A stretch of DNA of 64,000 nt from Pseudooceanicola nanhaiensis (lineage in GTDB: Bacteria > Pseudomonadota > Alphaproteobacteria > Rhodobacterales > Rhodobacteraceae), in NCBI RefSeq assembly GCF_020171315.1, contig NZ_JAIUZP010000007.1, positions 248,001 through 312,000 of the forward strand, written 5' to 3'. This document shows positions 10,390-19,826 of the stretch, in pieces (within the stretch, counting starts at the first letter, position 1; each line of letters starts with the position of its first letter). Below the pieces are notes generated by a model that saw only the letters and a list, made by a program, of their open reading frames with translations, was not told the DNA's origin and made no database searches. Both the position numbers and the translations under genes were made by a program.

Positions 10390-10941
10390 TCAGATCACCC
10401 GGACTTGCGTCCCGATGGGGCACACCTCGAAGAGCTGCGCGATCATCTCGTTGTAGAGCCCGATGCAGCCGTCCGAGGAACGGCGGCCGATCTTCCGCGT
10501 GTCATGGGTGCCGTGGATGATGTAGGCGGGCCAGCTCAGGTACATCGCATGGGTGCCAAGCGGGTTTTCCGGCCCCGGCGGGATCGGCTTCCAGTCGGGG
10601 AAGCGTTCCATCTGCGAGGCGGTGGGCGTCCACGACGGGCCGACCTTCTTGCGCACGATGGAGGTATAGCCGCGCTTGGTCAGCTCGTCCGAGATCGGGA
10701 CCGAGGTCGGGTAGACCCGGTAGTCGCTGCCATCGGCGTTCCAGTAGTGCAGCGCGCGTGAGACGGTATCGGCCACGATGGTCGATTTGCCCAGCGTGTC
10801 GAAATGATCGCGCCAGTCCTGCGCCGCGAAGCTGGAGATGTTCCGGCGCGACTCGGCACGCAGGACGCCGGGCAGGGCGAGGGCGCCTGCGGCGGCAAGG
10901 CCGCTGGTCAGCGCGGCGCGGCGGGTGAGGGGGCTGCTCAT
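10390..10941 (-). CDS. L,D-transpeptidase (YkuD domain), exported
   Basis: 183 residues with a Tat-like signal (LTRRAALTSGLAAAGALALPG, cleavage near AES) and a YkuD domain. The catalytic segment has the His of IHGTHDT and the Cys of SSDGCIGLYN. Such enzymes cross-link peptidoglycan through 3-3 bonds or attach proteins to the wall. The ATG at 10941 is preceded by AAGGAG at ideal spacing. A PmrA-box-like direct repeat at 10990-11006 lies about 49 bases upstream, so this gene may have its own promoter despite lying behind the DsbA-like gene. Confidence 0.9.
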   Translation of the reverse strand: MSSPLTRRAALTSGLAAAGALALPGVLRAESRRNISSFAAQDWRDHFDTLGKSTIVADTVSRALHYWNADGSDYRVYPTSVPISDELTKRGYTSIVRKKVGPSWTPTASQMERFPDWKPIPPGPENPLGTHAMYLSWPAYIIHGTHDTRKIGRRSSDGCIGLYNEMIAQLFEVCPIGTQVRVI

Positions 10942-10989
10942 GAGGGCTCCTTTCGGGGTCGTTCTGTGCAGCCTGCTCACCAGTCCCGC

Positions 10990-11006
10990 CTTAACCCAGC
11001 CTTAAG
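10990..11006. promoter_or_regulatory. PmrA-box-like direct repeat upstream of L,D-transpeptidase
   Basis: CTTAAC-N5-CTTAAG on the plus strand (CTTAAG-N5-GTTAAG in the direction of the gene), 11-base period. It lies 49 bases before the ATG at 10941. It matches the site found before the response regulator gene at 12677-12693 in both sequence and distance. Confidence 0.55.
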
Positions 11007-11015
11007 GCGTCCGGC

Positions 11016-11642
11016 TCAGGCCGCGCGCGCAGCGCGGATGGCGGATATCAGCGTATCGCGGTCGATCGCACCGGGGTAGAGCACCTGCCCGATCACGAAG
11101 GAGGGCGTGCCCCGGAAGCCGAGCGCGGTGGCCTGCTGGTCATTGCGGCTGAGCAGGCGCTCCCATTTGCGGCGATCCGCGTAGAAGGAATTGTTCGCGG
11201 CCTCCACCGGGACGATGTCCTTCAGCGCCGCCTTGATCGAGGCGTCATTGAGCCGCCCGCGCGTCGCCATCAGCGCGTCAACCGCGGCCGGGTAGTGGCC
11301 AAGGGCCACCGTGCCGAGCGCCAGTTCCGCCGCCCGCTGGGAGCCGCGGCCGAAGATCGGCCAGTCCTTCATGACGAGGCGGACATTGCCATCCGCCTTC
11401 ACCACGTCCCGCACAACCGGATGCATGGATTTGCAGTAACCGCACTGGTAGTCGAAATACTCGACAAGGGTGACATCGCCCTGCGGGTTGCCCATCACCG
11501 GCGCATCGGGATCGTGCAGCACCTCCTCCACCGTGGGGGTCTGCGCATGGGCCGCGAGAGGGGCCAGCACGACGGTCGAAGCCGCCGCGCCGGTGAGAGA
11601 CAGGAACTGCCTGCGGGTCGATGTCACGGGTGTGGTCCTCAC
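11016..11642 (-). CDS. DsbA-family thiol:disulfide oxidoreductase, exported
   Basis: 208 residues. A signal peptide (STRRQFLSLTGAAASTVVLAPLAAHAQ, Tat-like) is followed by a thioredoxin-like domain with a DsbA-type insertion. The active site is CGYC in YFDYQCGYCKSMHP near residue 70. The cis-proline loop is GTPSF near residue 178. It probably oxidises or isomerises cysteines of exported proteins. It starts 8 bases after the stop of the lipoprotein L,D-transpeptidase, so the two form an operon. The YkuD enzymes have catalytic cysteines, which gives a possible functional link. Confidence 0.88.
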   Translation of the reverse strand: MRTTPVTSTRRQFLSLTGAAASTVVLAPLAAHAQTPTVEEVLHDPDAPVMGNPQGDVTLVEYFDYQCGYCKSMHPVVRDVVKADGNVRLVMKDWPIFGRGSQRAAELALGTVALGHYPAAVDALMATRGRLNDASIKAALKDIVPVEAANNSFYADRRKWERLLSRNDQQATALGFRGTPSFVIGQVLYPGAIDRDTLISAIRAARAA

Positions 11643-11650
11643 ATTTGGCC

Positions 11651-12382
11651 TTACATCTGAACTTGAACTGGGATCGGTTCACCGGCGGGCCGGGTCCATT
11701 TGCCGATTTCGTCGGCGGTCAGCACGATTACCTTGGTGCCGTTGTCCACCCGCTGCGCCAGGTACATGGCATCTTGGTTGAACAGGCGGATGCAGCCGGA
11801 GGACACCGCGTGGCCGACGGACCACGGATAGGGCGTGCCGTGAATACGGTAGAGCGTGTCGCGGCCGTTCTTGTAGAGATAGAGCGCCCGTGCCCCCAGC
11901 GGGTTGTCGAGGCCACCTTCCATCCCGGCGCGGTAGGGTTCGTATTTCTCGGGCTCGCGGCGCAGCATGTTGCGGGTCGGCGTCCAGGTCGGCCAGTCGC
12001 GCTGGTAGGCGATGGTCGCCTCACCCGCGAAGGCACGGCCTGCCTCGCCCACGGCCACGGCATAACGCATCGCCTGGTTGTCGCCGAGCAGTTCGTAGAG
12101 ATGCTGATCGCCGGTATCGACGACGAGCGTACCTGCGGGGAAGGGCGCGTAGTAGTAGACGCGCTGGCGCGGGTTCTCGCCGGTCAGGTACTTGGCGGGC
12201 ACGGCGGGCACCACCTTGTCGCCGTCGAAGACCTCGCTGTACATGGCCAGCGTTTCGGCGCTGGGCGGGGCCACCGTCGGAACATTTTCCGAGGACACGG
12301 TCGGTGCGCCGCAGGCTGCAAGTGCAAGTACGACGGGCAGGGCCAGCAGGGCCAGGGATTTACGGACGAAGGGTTTCGTCAT
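11651..12382 (-). CDS. L,D-transpeptidase lipoprotein (YkuD domain)
   Basis: 243 residues. The N-terminus is a lipoprotein signal with lipobox LAAC near residue 22. The YkuD catalytic domain includes NPLGARALYLY, the His of IHGTPYPWSVG and the nucleophile Cys in SSGCIRL. It is predicted to be anchored in the envelope and to remodel peptidoglycan. The ATG at 12382 has GGAGG 6 bases upstream, which decides against a longer frame. First gene of a minus-strand operon with the DsbA-like gene, divergent from the two-component system. Confidence 0.9.
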   Translation of the reverse strand: MTKPFVRKSLALLALPVVLALAACGAPTVSSENVPTVAPPSAETLAMYSEVFDGDKVVPAVPAKYLTGENPRQRVYYYAPFPAGTLVVDTGDQHLYELLGDNQAMRYAVAVGEAGRAFAGEATIAYQRDWPTWTPTRNMLRREPEKYEPYRAGMEGGLDNPLGARALYLYKNGRDTLYRIHGTPYPWSVGHAVSSGCIRLFNQDAMYLAQRVDNGTKVIVLTADEIGKWTRPAGEPIPVQVQM

Positions 12383-12676
12383 GCGGTGCCTCCAAGATCT
12401 GGGTCGGTCCGCCTGAAGGCGGCGCGGATGGAACGCCCTTGCGGACGGGGTGCCGGCCGTCCATCGCGCCATGCGGCGGGCGACAGGCTGCCCCAGGAGG
12501 CGCGGGGCGCCGACGGGACATGTCGGAATCTAGTCGGTTCCGCGCAGAGGCAAGGGTCTCAACCCTGTTCGCGCAAGACCGTGATCCGGATCTGTGGCTT
12601 GAATGTGACTCCTTGCCCTCACGAGCGGTCACGGAAACGCGCATTTTCATCATGATCGACCTGCTGGACGACAAAG

Positions 12677-12693
12677 CTTAAGTCAGTCTTAAG
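12677..12693 (+). promoter_or_regulatory. PmrA-box-like site upstream of the response regulator
   Basis: CTTAAG-TCAGT-CTTAAG, a perfect 6-base direct repeat with 11-base period, matching the YTTAAK-N5-YTTAAK consensus known for PmrA. It lies 51 bases before the regulator's ATG at 12745. An OmpR-family dimer would bind such a site, so autoregulation is likely. The rest of the 362-base divergent gap (12383-12744) shows no other gene. Confidence 0.6.
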
Positions 12694-12744
12694 GTTCACC
12701 GGCTCCAGCGGGCCGGAGATGGCAGGGCGAACGGCGGACGGCAC

Positions 12745-13419
12745 ATGCGGATTCTGGTGGTCGAAGACGACGCGGTACTGGCGGACGGCATCTCCGTCGG
12801 CCTGCGGCTGAGCGGCTTCACGGCCGATCCCGTGGCCACGCTGGCCGATGCCCGCGCCGCGCTGGAGGCGACGCATTTCGATGGCATGGTGCTAGACATC
12901 ATGCTGCCCGATGGCACCGGGCTCGACCTGCTGCAGGAGATGCGCGGCGCGGGCGCGGCCCTGCCGGTGCTGCTGCTCAGTGCACGGGATCAGGTCCGCG
13001 ACCGGGTGCGGGGGCTGGATCTGGGCGCGGACGATTACCTCGGCAAGCCCTTCGACCTCGATGAACTGGCGGCACGGCTGCGGGCGATGCTGCGCCGTCA
13101 GGGCGGCCAGCCCCGGGCCGAGCGGCACTGCAATGGCCTCGCCGTGGATCCCGCCACCCTGACCGGCCGTTTCGACGGGGCGGAACTGAGCTTCTCCCGG
13201 CGCGAGTTCGCGCTTCTCTGGGCGTTGATCGAACATCCCGGCACGATCCTCTCCAAGCCTGTGCTGGAGGAGCGCCTCTATGGCTGGCAGGAGGAGATCG
13301 AGAGCAACGCGGTCGAGGTTCATATCCACAAGCTGCGGGCCAAGCTGGGCCGGGGCTTCATCGAGACGGTGCGTGGCCTCGGCTATCGCGTCCCGCGGCG
13401 TCAGGGCGGCGCGGGATGA
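12745..13419 (+). CDS. OmpR-family response regulator (QseB/PmrA-like)
   Basis: 224 residues. The receiver domain has acidic residues ED at 7-9, the phospho-acceptor Asp51 in VLDIMLPDGTG, and the conserved Lys in LGKPFDLDEL. The C-terminal winged helix contains LSFSRREFALLWAL and the recognition segment VEVHIHKLRAKLG...IETVRGLGYR. This is typical of transcription factors that bind 11-base direct repeats. The gene overlaps the kinase gene by 4 bases (ATGA). The CTTAAG repeats nearby suggest it regulates itself and the L,D-transpeptidase at 10390-10941. Confidence 0.92.
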   Translation: MRILVVEDDAVLADGISVGLRLSGFTADPVATLADARAALEATHFDGMVLDIMLPDGTGLDLLQEMRGAGAALPVLLLSARDQVRDRVRGLDLGADDYLGKPFDLDELAARLRAMLRRQGGQPRAERHCNGLAVDPATLTGRFDGAELSFSRREFALLWALIEHPGTILSKPVLEERLYGWQEEIESNAVEVHIHKLRAKLGRGFIETVRGLGYRVPRRQGGAG

Positions 13420-14786
13420 GCTGGTTTCGTACCATGTCGCTGCGGCTGCGGGTCTTCCTGATCCTCGCCTTTGCCACCGCGGTGGTCTGGCTCTGCGCCG
13501 TGATCTGGATCGAGACCTCGACCCGCGCCGAGGTGGAGCGCGTGCTGGACGCGCGCCTGTCGGAGGCCGCGCGGATGGTGTCTTCGCTGGTGGCCGATCA
13601 CCGCATTGAACTGGCTGGCGCACACGGCGCCCCGGTGCCCGTTCCAGTGCCGTTTCAGGCGGGGGAGGGCTATGCCCGCCAGTTGTCATGCCAGATCTGG
13701 TCGCTGGACGGGCAGCTGGTGGGGCGGTCCGATGGCGCCCCGGACGGGCGCCTCAGCGGGCCGGACGTGGAGGGCTGGTCGGACTCCGTGGTAGGTGGAG
13801 AGCCCTGGCGGGTCTACACGGTGATCAACGAACCCCTCGGCCTGCGCATCATGGTCGGCGACAGCATGGCGGTGCGCGAGGGCCTTGTGCGCGACGTGAT
13901 CGAGGGGCTGGTGCTGCCGGCGCTGATCCTGCTGCCGCTGCTGGCCGGGCTCATCTGGGTCATCGTCGCCGGGGGGCTCGCGCCGCTGGAGCGCTTTGCG
14001 TCGGGTCTGGCACAGCGCAGCCCGGCCGATCTGGGCCCGATGCCCTCCGGCCCGATCCCGCGTGAAATCCGTCCCGTGCGCGATGCGCTCGACACGCTGT
14101 TCGAGAAGCTCTCGGCGGCACGGGACGTGGAGCGCGATTTCACCACCTATGCCGCGCATGAGCTGAAGACCCCGCTGGCCGGGCTGCGCACGCAGGCGCA
14201 GGTCGCCCGGATGGCGCCGGATGCCGCGACGCGGGACGCGGCACTGGCCGCGATCGAACTGTCGGTGACGCGGACGGACCGGATGGTGCGCCAGCTGCTC
14301 GACCTTGCAGAGGTCGAACGGGCCGAGATCGAAACCGGACCCTGCGACCCGGCTGCGCTTGTTGCCGCGATCGCGGCGGACCTTCAGCCGCTCGCGGCGC
14401 GTCGGGAGGTCACGCTGCGCCTCGACGGGGAGGCCGCCGGGCCATGGGAGACGAATGGCTACCTGCTGTCCACGGCGCTTCGGAACGTGACGGAGAACGC
14501 GGTGCTCGCCACGCCGGGGGGCGGGACGGTCACCCTCAGGTGGTACGATACGGCGCAGGGCGGCGAGGTCACCGTGAGCGATACCGGGCCCGGCATCCCC
14601 GACGACCTGCGGGCCCGCGCCACCGACCGCTTCGTTCGCGGATCCGACGGGCCGCCCGGTGGCAGCGGGCTCGGCCTCTCCATCGTGGAGAGCGCCATGG
14701 CCCGGCTGGGCGGTGATGTGGTCTTCGAGCGGCGTGCTGACGGTCAGGATGTGTGCCTCGTGATCGGGCGGATGTCCCGTAGCTGA
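13416..14786 (+). CDS. Sensor histidine kinase (QseC/PmrB-like)
   Basis: 456 residues. Membrane spans lie at about 10-32 and 163-186 around a periplasmic sensor region of about 130 residues. A HAMP-like linker is followed by the H box with His248 in YAAHELKTPLAGLRTQ. ATP-binding boxes follow: LRNVTENAV (N), DTGPGIPDD (G1) and GGSGLGLSIV (G2). It partners the response regulator encoded immediately upstream. The signal is unknown; the neighbouring wall enzymes make an envelope signal plausible. Confidence 0.92.
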   Translation: MSWFRTMSLRLRVFLILAFATAVVWLCAVIWIETSTRAEVERVLDARLSEAARMVSSLVADHRIELAGAHGAPVPVPVPFQAGEGYARQLSCQIWSLDGQLVGRSDGAPDGRLSGPDVEGWSDSVVGGEPWRVYTVINEPLGLRIMVGDSMAVREGLVRDVIEGLVLPALILLPLLAGLIWVIVAGGLAPLERFASGLAQRSPADLGPMPSGPIPREIRPVRDALDTLFEKLSAARDVERDFTTYAAHELKTPLAGLRTQAQVARMAPDAATRDAALAAIELSVTRTDRMVRQLLDLAEVERAEIETGPCDPAALVAAIAADLQPLAARREVTLRLDGEAAGPWETNGYLLSTALRNVTENAVLATPGGGTVTLRWYDTAQGGEVTVSDTGPGIPDDLRARATDRFVRGSDGPPGGSGLGLSIVESAMARLGGDVVFERRADGQDVCLVIGRMSRS

Positions 14787-15143
14787 TCGCAGGGCAATGT
14801 CACCCTGTGGGGCGGCCGCCCTCGACCGGGGCAAGTCTTGCAAGGCCCTGATTTCGGGGCTCTTCCGCCATGGCACCCTTCGAAGGCGCATGGATTTGCG
14901 CTGCAGGTGTCTCTCTCAGGGCACGGTGCCGGGCCAAGGGCGGGCTGCGGGCCGGAAACCGGGCTGAGGGGCTGGACCATCGGCGAAATCCCGCCTTAGG
15001 ACTCAGGCGATCCGTCCCTCCGGGTGCGGCTGGGGCGGGTGTCGCCTCTCTGCCCTGTGCGGCGCTCCGCATCAGGGCCGCCACCGGGGCTGGCGGGTCA
15101 TGTACAGGATGTCCTGTGCATCGCCAGTAGAGGACGTTTCGAC
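14787..15143. other. Intergenic region without a recognisable gene
   Basis: 357 GC-rich bases between the sensor kinase and the RTX gene. Open frames here show no family sequence and no good ribosome sites. It presumably holds the promoter of the RTX gene, but I see no clear element. Confidence 0.5.
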
Positions 15144-18032
15144 ATGCCCACGACCCCCGCAATCTGGACGCCGAAGACCATCGTCACGACCGGTGCGCAG
15201 ATTCTCACGCCACAGATCACACAGCTTGCCGACGGGAACATCCTCGTCGTCTGGATCGCCGACGAGTCGAGCTACAGCGATCCGCTGAACGTGGAGGTCA
15301 TCGCGCGGATCTACGATCCGGCGGGGAATGCGGTGGGCGAGGAGTTCCAGCTGGACGGGGCAAGCGGGGCCGAGCGGCTGCCGCAGATCGCCAGCCTGCC
15401 CGATGGCGGCTTCCTCGTGTACCGCTTCGTCGGAGATGATTCCTCCTACACCTTCGACAGGACGGTGCTGTCGCAATACACCTCCGACGGCACGCTGGTG
15501 ACCACGCAGGAGGTCTACCCGGACGGGGCGGATACCGGCTCTGCCTGGAACTGGCCCGCCTATGGCGAACTGGCCGTGTCCAGCGCGACCTCCACGCTCG
15601 TGCTCTACGAGGAGGTTTCGGGCGATATCGTTGCCAAGATCTGGAACAGCGAAAGCCAGAGCTTCAGCACCGCGCCCTTCGTCGTCTTCGATTCCTATGC
15701 CGTCGGGAACACCGACTATTACGGCAACTACGAGGTGGCCGTGCTGGAAAACGGCACCTACGTCGCCGTGGCCACCCAATACGCCGAGCGCGATCCCTCC
15801 GACCTGTTCGAGGTCGAGGTGACGATCCTGTCACAGGGCGGCGCCGTCCTGATGGCCCCGACGGCGGTCGCCGCCACCTCCGAGTGGACCGATCCGGGGG
15901 TCGCGGCCCTCTCCGGCGGGGGCTTCGTGGTCTCGTGGTACGCGGGCGGCAGCGACACGGACTTCCACTTCGCGCTCTTCGACAGCAGCGGCGCGGCGGT
16001 GGCCATGGCGGGCGATGGCCTGCTGGAAAACGTTGGCAACAACAGGGACTACGCGCAGGACCCGGCGATTGTCGGCCTCGATGACGGTGGGTTCATCGTC
16101 GTCTATGACGCGTCGGATGCCAACGGCGTCTACGCGGCCCGCTTCGCGGCAGACGGATCGGCGGTGGGCGAGCGGCTGCTGGTTGCGGAAGTGCTGAACC
16201 CCCAGAACATCGCGGCGACCCTGCTGGCCGATGGGCGGGTCGCGGTCACCTACGCGACGCAGGGCAGCAGCGAAGAGATCGCCACGGTGATCATCGACAC
16301 GCGCGACACGGTGACGGACGGCGACATGCCCGGGACGGACCATGACTACCGCGTCGGTACCGTGGGCGACGATACCTTTGTCATCACCGGTGAGCAGATC
16401 CCGGTCTATGGTGGGCCGGGCGATGACACGTTCGAGGTCCTCTCGGGGCTCGACGGGGACGAGATGGACGGCGGCGATGGCACCGATCTGATCGACTGGT
16501 CCGGGTCGGGCCTGAGCGGCATGACCTTCGACCTCGCCGCGGGCACGGCGAGCGATGGCACCGACACGGAGTTCATGTGGAACTTCGAGCGCCTGCGCGG
16601 CACCTCCGCCGCCGACGTGATCCTTGGCCGGGCGGACGCGGCCGATGCGCTGATGGGGGCGGGCGGCGACGATACCATCGACGGGCGGGGCGGCGCCGAC
16701 AGCCTCTATGGCGAGGGTGGCGACGACCTGCTTGTCGCCTCCGGGACCGGCGCGCTGCTCGATGGCGGCGCGGGCACGGATACCGCCGATTTCGGCGCAG
16801 TCTCCGTGGGCGTCAGCGTCAATCTCGCCAGCGGTGCCGTTGGCGTGGATGGGGTGACCCAGCAGATTGCAGGGATCGAGGCGGTGCTCGGCTCGGCCCA
16901 CGATGACGTGCTGATCGGGGATCGCGACGGCAACGTCCTTGAGGGACAGGACGGGGATGACGTGCTCTCGGGTCTGGCGGGGGACGATGTCCTGCTGGGC
17001 GGCGCCGGAGACGACACGATCGCGGGCAATGCGGGTGTCGACACGCTTGTCGGCGGGGCGGGCATCGATACCGCGGATTTCAGCGATGAGAGCACGGGCG
17101 GTGCCTTCGATCTTGCCAGCGGTGCGGTGACGCTTGGAACGGGCGGCTCTGCGATCACCGAAAGCGCCACCGGGTTCGAGAACCTCTGGGCCACCGCGGG
17201 GGACGACACGATCCTCGGCACCTCGGGGGCCAACGAGCTGACCGGCAACGCCGGCGATGATGCACTTTCGGGGCTCGGCGGCGACGATATGCTGATCGGC
17301 AATCAGGGCGACGATCAGCTTCTCGGCGGCATTGGTGCGGACACGCTGCTGGGGGGCGCGGGTGATGACACGCTGGAGGGCGGCGATGGTGCAGACCTGC
17401 TGAACGGCGGCTCCGACACGGATCGCCTCCTTGGCGGCGCGGGCAATGACACGCTGCTGGGGGAATCCGGTAAGGACTGGATCTATGGCGGCGCGGGCGA
17501 CGACAGCGCCGATGGCGGTTATGCCAACGACAAGCTCTTTGGCGAGGGCGGCAATGACATCCTCCTAGGCGGCGGCAACGACGATACGGTGGATGGCGGC
17601 CTTGGCGCGGATACGCTGTCGGGGGGTGACGGAAACGATCTGCTGCGCGGTGGCGCAGGCTACGGCTGGGATCAGCTGGAGGGCGGCGCGGGCGATGACC
17701 GGCTGATCGGGGGCGGTGGCCGGGACACGCTGATCGGCGGCGAAGGCAACGACACGCTCAACGGCGGCGGGGCGGCTGACCTGTTCATCTTCGCGGGCGA
17801 CTTCGGCAACGACGTGCTGATCAACTTCGACAGTGACGACGCCGAGAAGATCGACCTCTCCGATACCCTCTTCATCGTCTCCGATTTCGACGACCTGCTG
17901 GCAAACCACCTGACCGAGGTCGATGGCACGGCCCAGATCACGGTAGGCAGCAGCAGCGTGCTTCTGGTCGGGGTCGCGCTGGAGGAGATCGGCTACGGGC
18001 TTGCCTATTCGGCGGATGATTTCATCTTCTGA
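15144..18032 (+). CDS. RTX-type calcium-binding protein, probably type I secreted
   Basis: 962 residues with no N-terminal signal, as expected for type I secretion. Residues about 15-400 contain repeats of the form L-x-x-G-x-(F/I/V)-x-V-x-(W/Y), such as [20 protein letters not shown] and [10 protein letters not shown], suggesting a beta-propeller. From about residue 420 to 890 there are many GGxGxDxLx nonapeptides, which form calcium-filled beta-rolls. The last 90 residues are acidic and hydrophobic and could carry the secretion signal. The ATG at 15144 has GAGG 10 bases upstream; an in-frame start at 15024 is possible but less likely. No type I exporter genes lie nearby. No enzymatic domain is recognised. 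Confidence 0.85.
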   Translation: MPTTPAIWTPKTIVTTGAQILTPQITQLADGNILVVWIADESSYSDPLNVEVIARIYDPAGNAVGEEFQLDGASGAERLPQIASLPDGGFLVYRFVGDDSSYTFDRTVLSQYTSDGTLVTTQEVYPDGADTGSAWNWPAYGELAVSSATSTLVLYEEVSGDIVAKIWNSESQSFSTAPFVVFDSYAVGNTDYYGNYEVAVLENGTYVAVATQYAERDPSDLFEVEVTILSQGGAVLMAPTAVAATSEWTDPGVAALSGGGFVVSWYAGGSDTDFHFALFDSSGAAVAMAGDGLLENVGNNRDYAQDPAIVGLDDGGFIVVYDASDANGVYAARFAADGSAVGERLLVAEVLNPQNIAATLLADGRVAVTYATQGSSEEIATVIIDTRDTVTDGDMPGTDHDYRVGTVGDDTFVITGEQIPVYGGPGDDTFEVLSGLDGDEMDGGDGTDLIDWSGSGLSGMTFDLAAGTASDGTDTEFMWNFERLRGTSAADVILGRADAADALMGAGGDDTIDGRGGADSLYGEGGDDLLVASGTGALLDGGAGTDTADFGAVSVGVSVNLASGAVGVDGVTQQIAGIEAVLGSAHDDVLIGDRDGNVLEGQDGDDVLSGLAGDDVLLGGAGDDTIAGNAGVDTLVGGAGIDTADFSDESTGGAFDLASGAVTLGTGGSAITESATGFENLWATAGDDTILGTSGANELTGNAGDDALSGLGGDDMLIGNQGDDQLLGGIGADTLLGGAGDDTLEGGDGADLLNGGSDTDRLLGGAGNDTLLGESGKDWIYGGAGDDSADGGYANDKLFGEGGNDILLGGGNDDTVDGGLGADTLSGGDGNDLLRGGAGYGWDQLEGGAGDDRLIGGGGRDTLIGGEGNDTLNGGGAADLFIFAGDFGNDVLINFDSDDAEKIDLSDTLFIVSDFDDLLANHLTEVDGTAQITVGSSSVLLVGVALEEIGYGLAYSADDFIF

Positions 18033-18048
18033 GGCCCCAGCTGCGGTC

Positions 18049-18078
18049 ACGGCCCGTCAGCGGAGGCTGGCGGGCCGT
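18049..18078. terminator. Hairpin terminator after the RTX gene
   Basis: A 13-pair stem, ACGGCCCGTCAGC/GCTGGCGGGCCGT (one G-U), with loop GGAG, 17 bases after the RTX stop codon. The following T-run is poor. It also separates the convergent GntR gene. Confidence 0.65.
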
Positions 18079-18150
18079 TGCGCGTTACACGGGCAGGCGA
18101 GGGCAAGAGACGAGGGGGCAGTGTCCGCTTTCGGGACCTTCCCCGGGGGC

Positions 18151-18804
18151 TCAGGACGCGGTCGGAGCCGCCCCTCGGTCGGGCGTATCGTCAGGGCCCG
18201 GCCGGATGTGACCGTCGATCGCGGCCTCGAATCGCGCGAGGTCCCGTGATTCGAGGGCATCGACGATTGCGAAGTGATCGCGGGAGGCGCTTCGCATCTC
18301 CCGCAGGGAGGACCAGGGCGCGGTCACCATCGCCACGGCGCGCCGCCGCATTTCCATGAGTTCCTCGAAGAGCGTCCGGTTCGGGCTCAGACCATAGAGA
18401 TACTCGTGGAATTCGCCGTTCGCGGCGATCTGATCCTGCAGGCTGCCATTCTCGAGGCTATCCTCGAACTTCTGCGCCAGAACCCGCAGCTGGGCTGCCG
18501 CATCCTCGGGCGCATTGGCGAGAATCCCTTTCGCGGCATGGACTTCCAGCACCCTGCGGATTTCCCGCAGCTCCGAACGGCGATCCCAGGACCCCTGCGT
18601 GACACGGTAGCCGCGGTTCGGCACATGCTCGACGTAGCGCCGCGCCGTCAGTTCATCCAGCGCCCGGCGCACCGTCGTGCGGGAGACCTTGTAGCGGCCT
18701 TCAAGCTCGATCTGCTTCAGCCAGGTGCCACTCGCAAAGACGCCGCAGAAGATGTCCCGGATCACCTTCTCGCTCAGTGACCTTTCTTCAAGTTCGGCAC
18801 TCAT
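18151..18804 (-). CDS. GntR-family transcriptional regulator, FCD (FadR) subfamily
   Basis: 217 residues. The N-terminal winged helix-turn-helix includes LEGRYKVSRTTVRRALDELTARRYVEHVPNRGYRV. The C-terminal all-helical FCD ligand domain has the expected acidic and His residues (NGEFHEYLY, RDHFAIVDAL, IDGHI). It is divergent from the hydrolase/ABC transporter operon and most likely represses it until a ligand binds. The ATG at 18804 is chosen over an upstream extension because the family sequence starts directly after it. A strong inverted repeat lies in the shared promoter region. Confidence 0.85.
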   Translation of the reverse strand: MSAELEERSLSEKVIRDIFCGVFASGTWLKQIELEGRYKVSRTTVRRALDELTARRYVEHVPNRGYRVTQGSWDRRSELREIRRVLEVHAAKGILANAPEDAAAQLRVLAQKFEDSLENGSLQDQIAANGEFHEYLYGLSPNRTLFEELMEMRRRAVAMVTAPWSSLREMRSASRDHFAIVDALESRDLARFEAAIDGHIRPGPDDTPDRGAAPTAS

Positions 18805-18874
18805 ACCTACCCCGCGACTGTTTGGTGGATCTGCGAATAGCGCAAGAAAGCGCCGCAAGCAAACTGGTTCTCAA

Positions 18875-18888
18875 AATTGGCACCAATT
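18875..18888. promoter_or_regulatory. Inverted repeat AATTGG-N2-CCAATT, candidate GntR operator
   Basis: A perfect 6-base dyad in the 158-base gap between the divergent GntR gene and the hydrolase operon. A dyad of this size at the promoter is typical for FCD-type regulators. It lies about 70 bases from each start codon. Confidence 0.55.
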
Positions 18889-18962
18889 ATGGTGTCTGAT
18901 ATTGACTCAGAAAAAATCTCCTTTCAATCTCCCCCTCGAACACTCCGAACCGCGAGACACCC

Positions 18963-19826
18963 ATGAACGCCCAACCGCCGACGACCGACCGCGCCAAGTC
19001 GCTCTACCAACGCGGGGCGACGGTGGCCTTTTCCTGCAAGGCCGATCCCCGCTTCTGCTATGTGCTCTATGTCCCCGAGGACCTCGACGATCGGCCCGCG
19101 GATGCGCCGCCGCCCCGTTTGCTGGTTGGGGTGCACGGGACGGGCCGCGCGAACATCGGCTATCGCGACAGCTTCGTGGAATTCGCGCGCTACAATAACT
19201 GCGTGGTGCTGGCGCCTCTGTTTCCCGTGGGGGTTCTCGGCGACGAGAACGGCAACGGCTACAAGTACATCGAGGAAGGCGACATCCGCTATGACAAGGT
19301 CCTCCTTGCCATGGTCGAAGAGGTCGAGGCCAAGCTGGGCCTGAGCTTCCCCAAGTTCATGCTGTTCGGCTTCTCGGGCGGCGGGCATTTCACCCACCGC
19401 TTCCTCTACCTGCATCCTGAACGCCTTTCGGCGGTCTGCATCGGTGCGCCGGGCTCTGTCACGCTGATCGACGACAGCCGCGACTGGTGGGTCGGCACCC
19501 GCGACATGGAAGCCCGTTTCGGCAAGGCGCTCGACCTCGGGGCCGTGGCCAAGGTCGAAGGTCTGGTCGTCGTCGGCGCTGTGGATCGCGAGACATGGGA
19601 AATCACCCACAAGCCCGGCTCCCGCCACTGGATGGAGGGGGCGAACGACGCCGGTGAGACGCGGATCGACCGCGCCACGTCGCTGACGGCCTCGCTGCAG
19701 AACGCGGGGATGACCGTCGAACTGATCAAGGTTCCGAACGAGGCCCACCGCATGGAAGGCATGGTGCCGACGATCAAGGCCTTCTTCCGCAAGCATCTTC
19801 AAAAGACCGGAGGCCTGTCCGAATGA
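18963..19826 (+). CDS. Alpha/beta hydrolase (esterase/PHB-depolymerase-like)
   Basis: 287 residues without a signal peptide, so cytoplasmic. VGVHGTGR near residue 55 is the oxyanion region. The nucleophile Ser is in GFSGGGHF near residue 140. Late His residues in NEAHRMEG could complete the triad. The sequence resembles a second protein encoded at 26368-27267, with shared stretches such as NNCVVLAPLFPVGV and IGAPGSVTLIDDSRD. The gene overlaps the C45-type gene by 4 bases (ATGA), and both lead into the ABC genes. It probably cleaves an ester or amide of the imported compound. Confidence 0.8.
   Translation: MNAQPPTTDRAKSLYQRGATVAFSCKADPRFCYVLYVPEDLDDRPADAPPPRLLVGVHGTGRANIGYRDSFVEFARYNNCVVLAPLFPVGVLGDENGNGYKYIEEGDIRYDKVLLAMVEEVEAKLGLSFPKFMLFGFSGGGHFTHRFLYLHPERLSAVCIGAPGSVTLIDDSRDWWVGTRDMEARFGKALDLGAVAKVEGLVVVGAVDRETWEITHKPGSRHWMEGANDAGETRIDRATSLTASLQNAGMTVELIKVPNEAHRMEGMVPTIKAFFRKHLQKTGGLSE

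Noticed and set aside
16400..17790. Tandem DNA repeats that might be read as a CRISPR or minisatellite
   Set aside because: They encode the GGxGxDxLx nonapeptides of the RTX protein, vary in DNA sequence and lack spacers. No CRISPR array is seen anywhere in the window.
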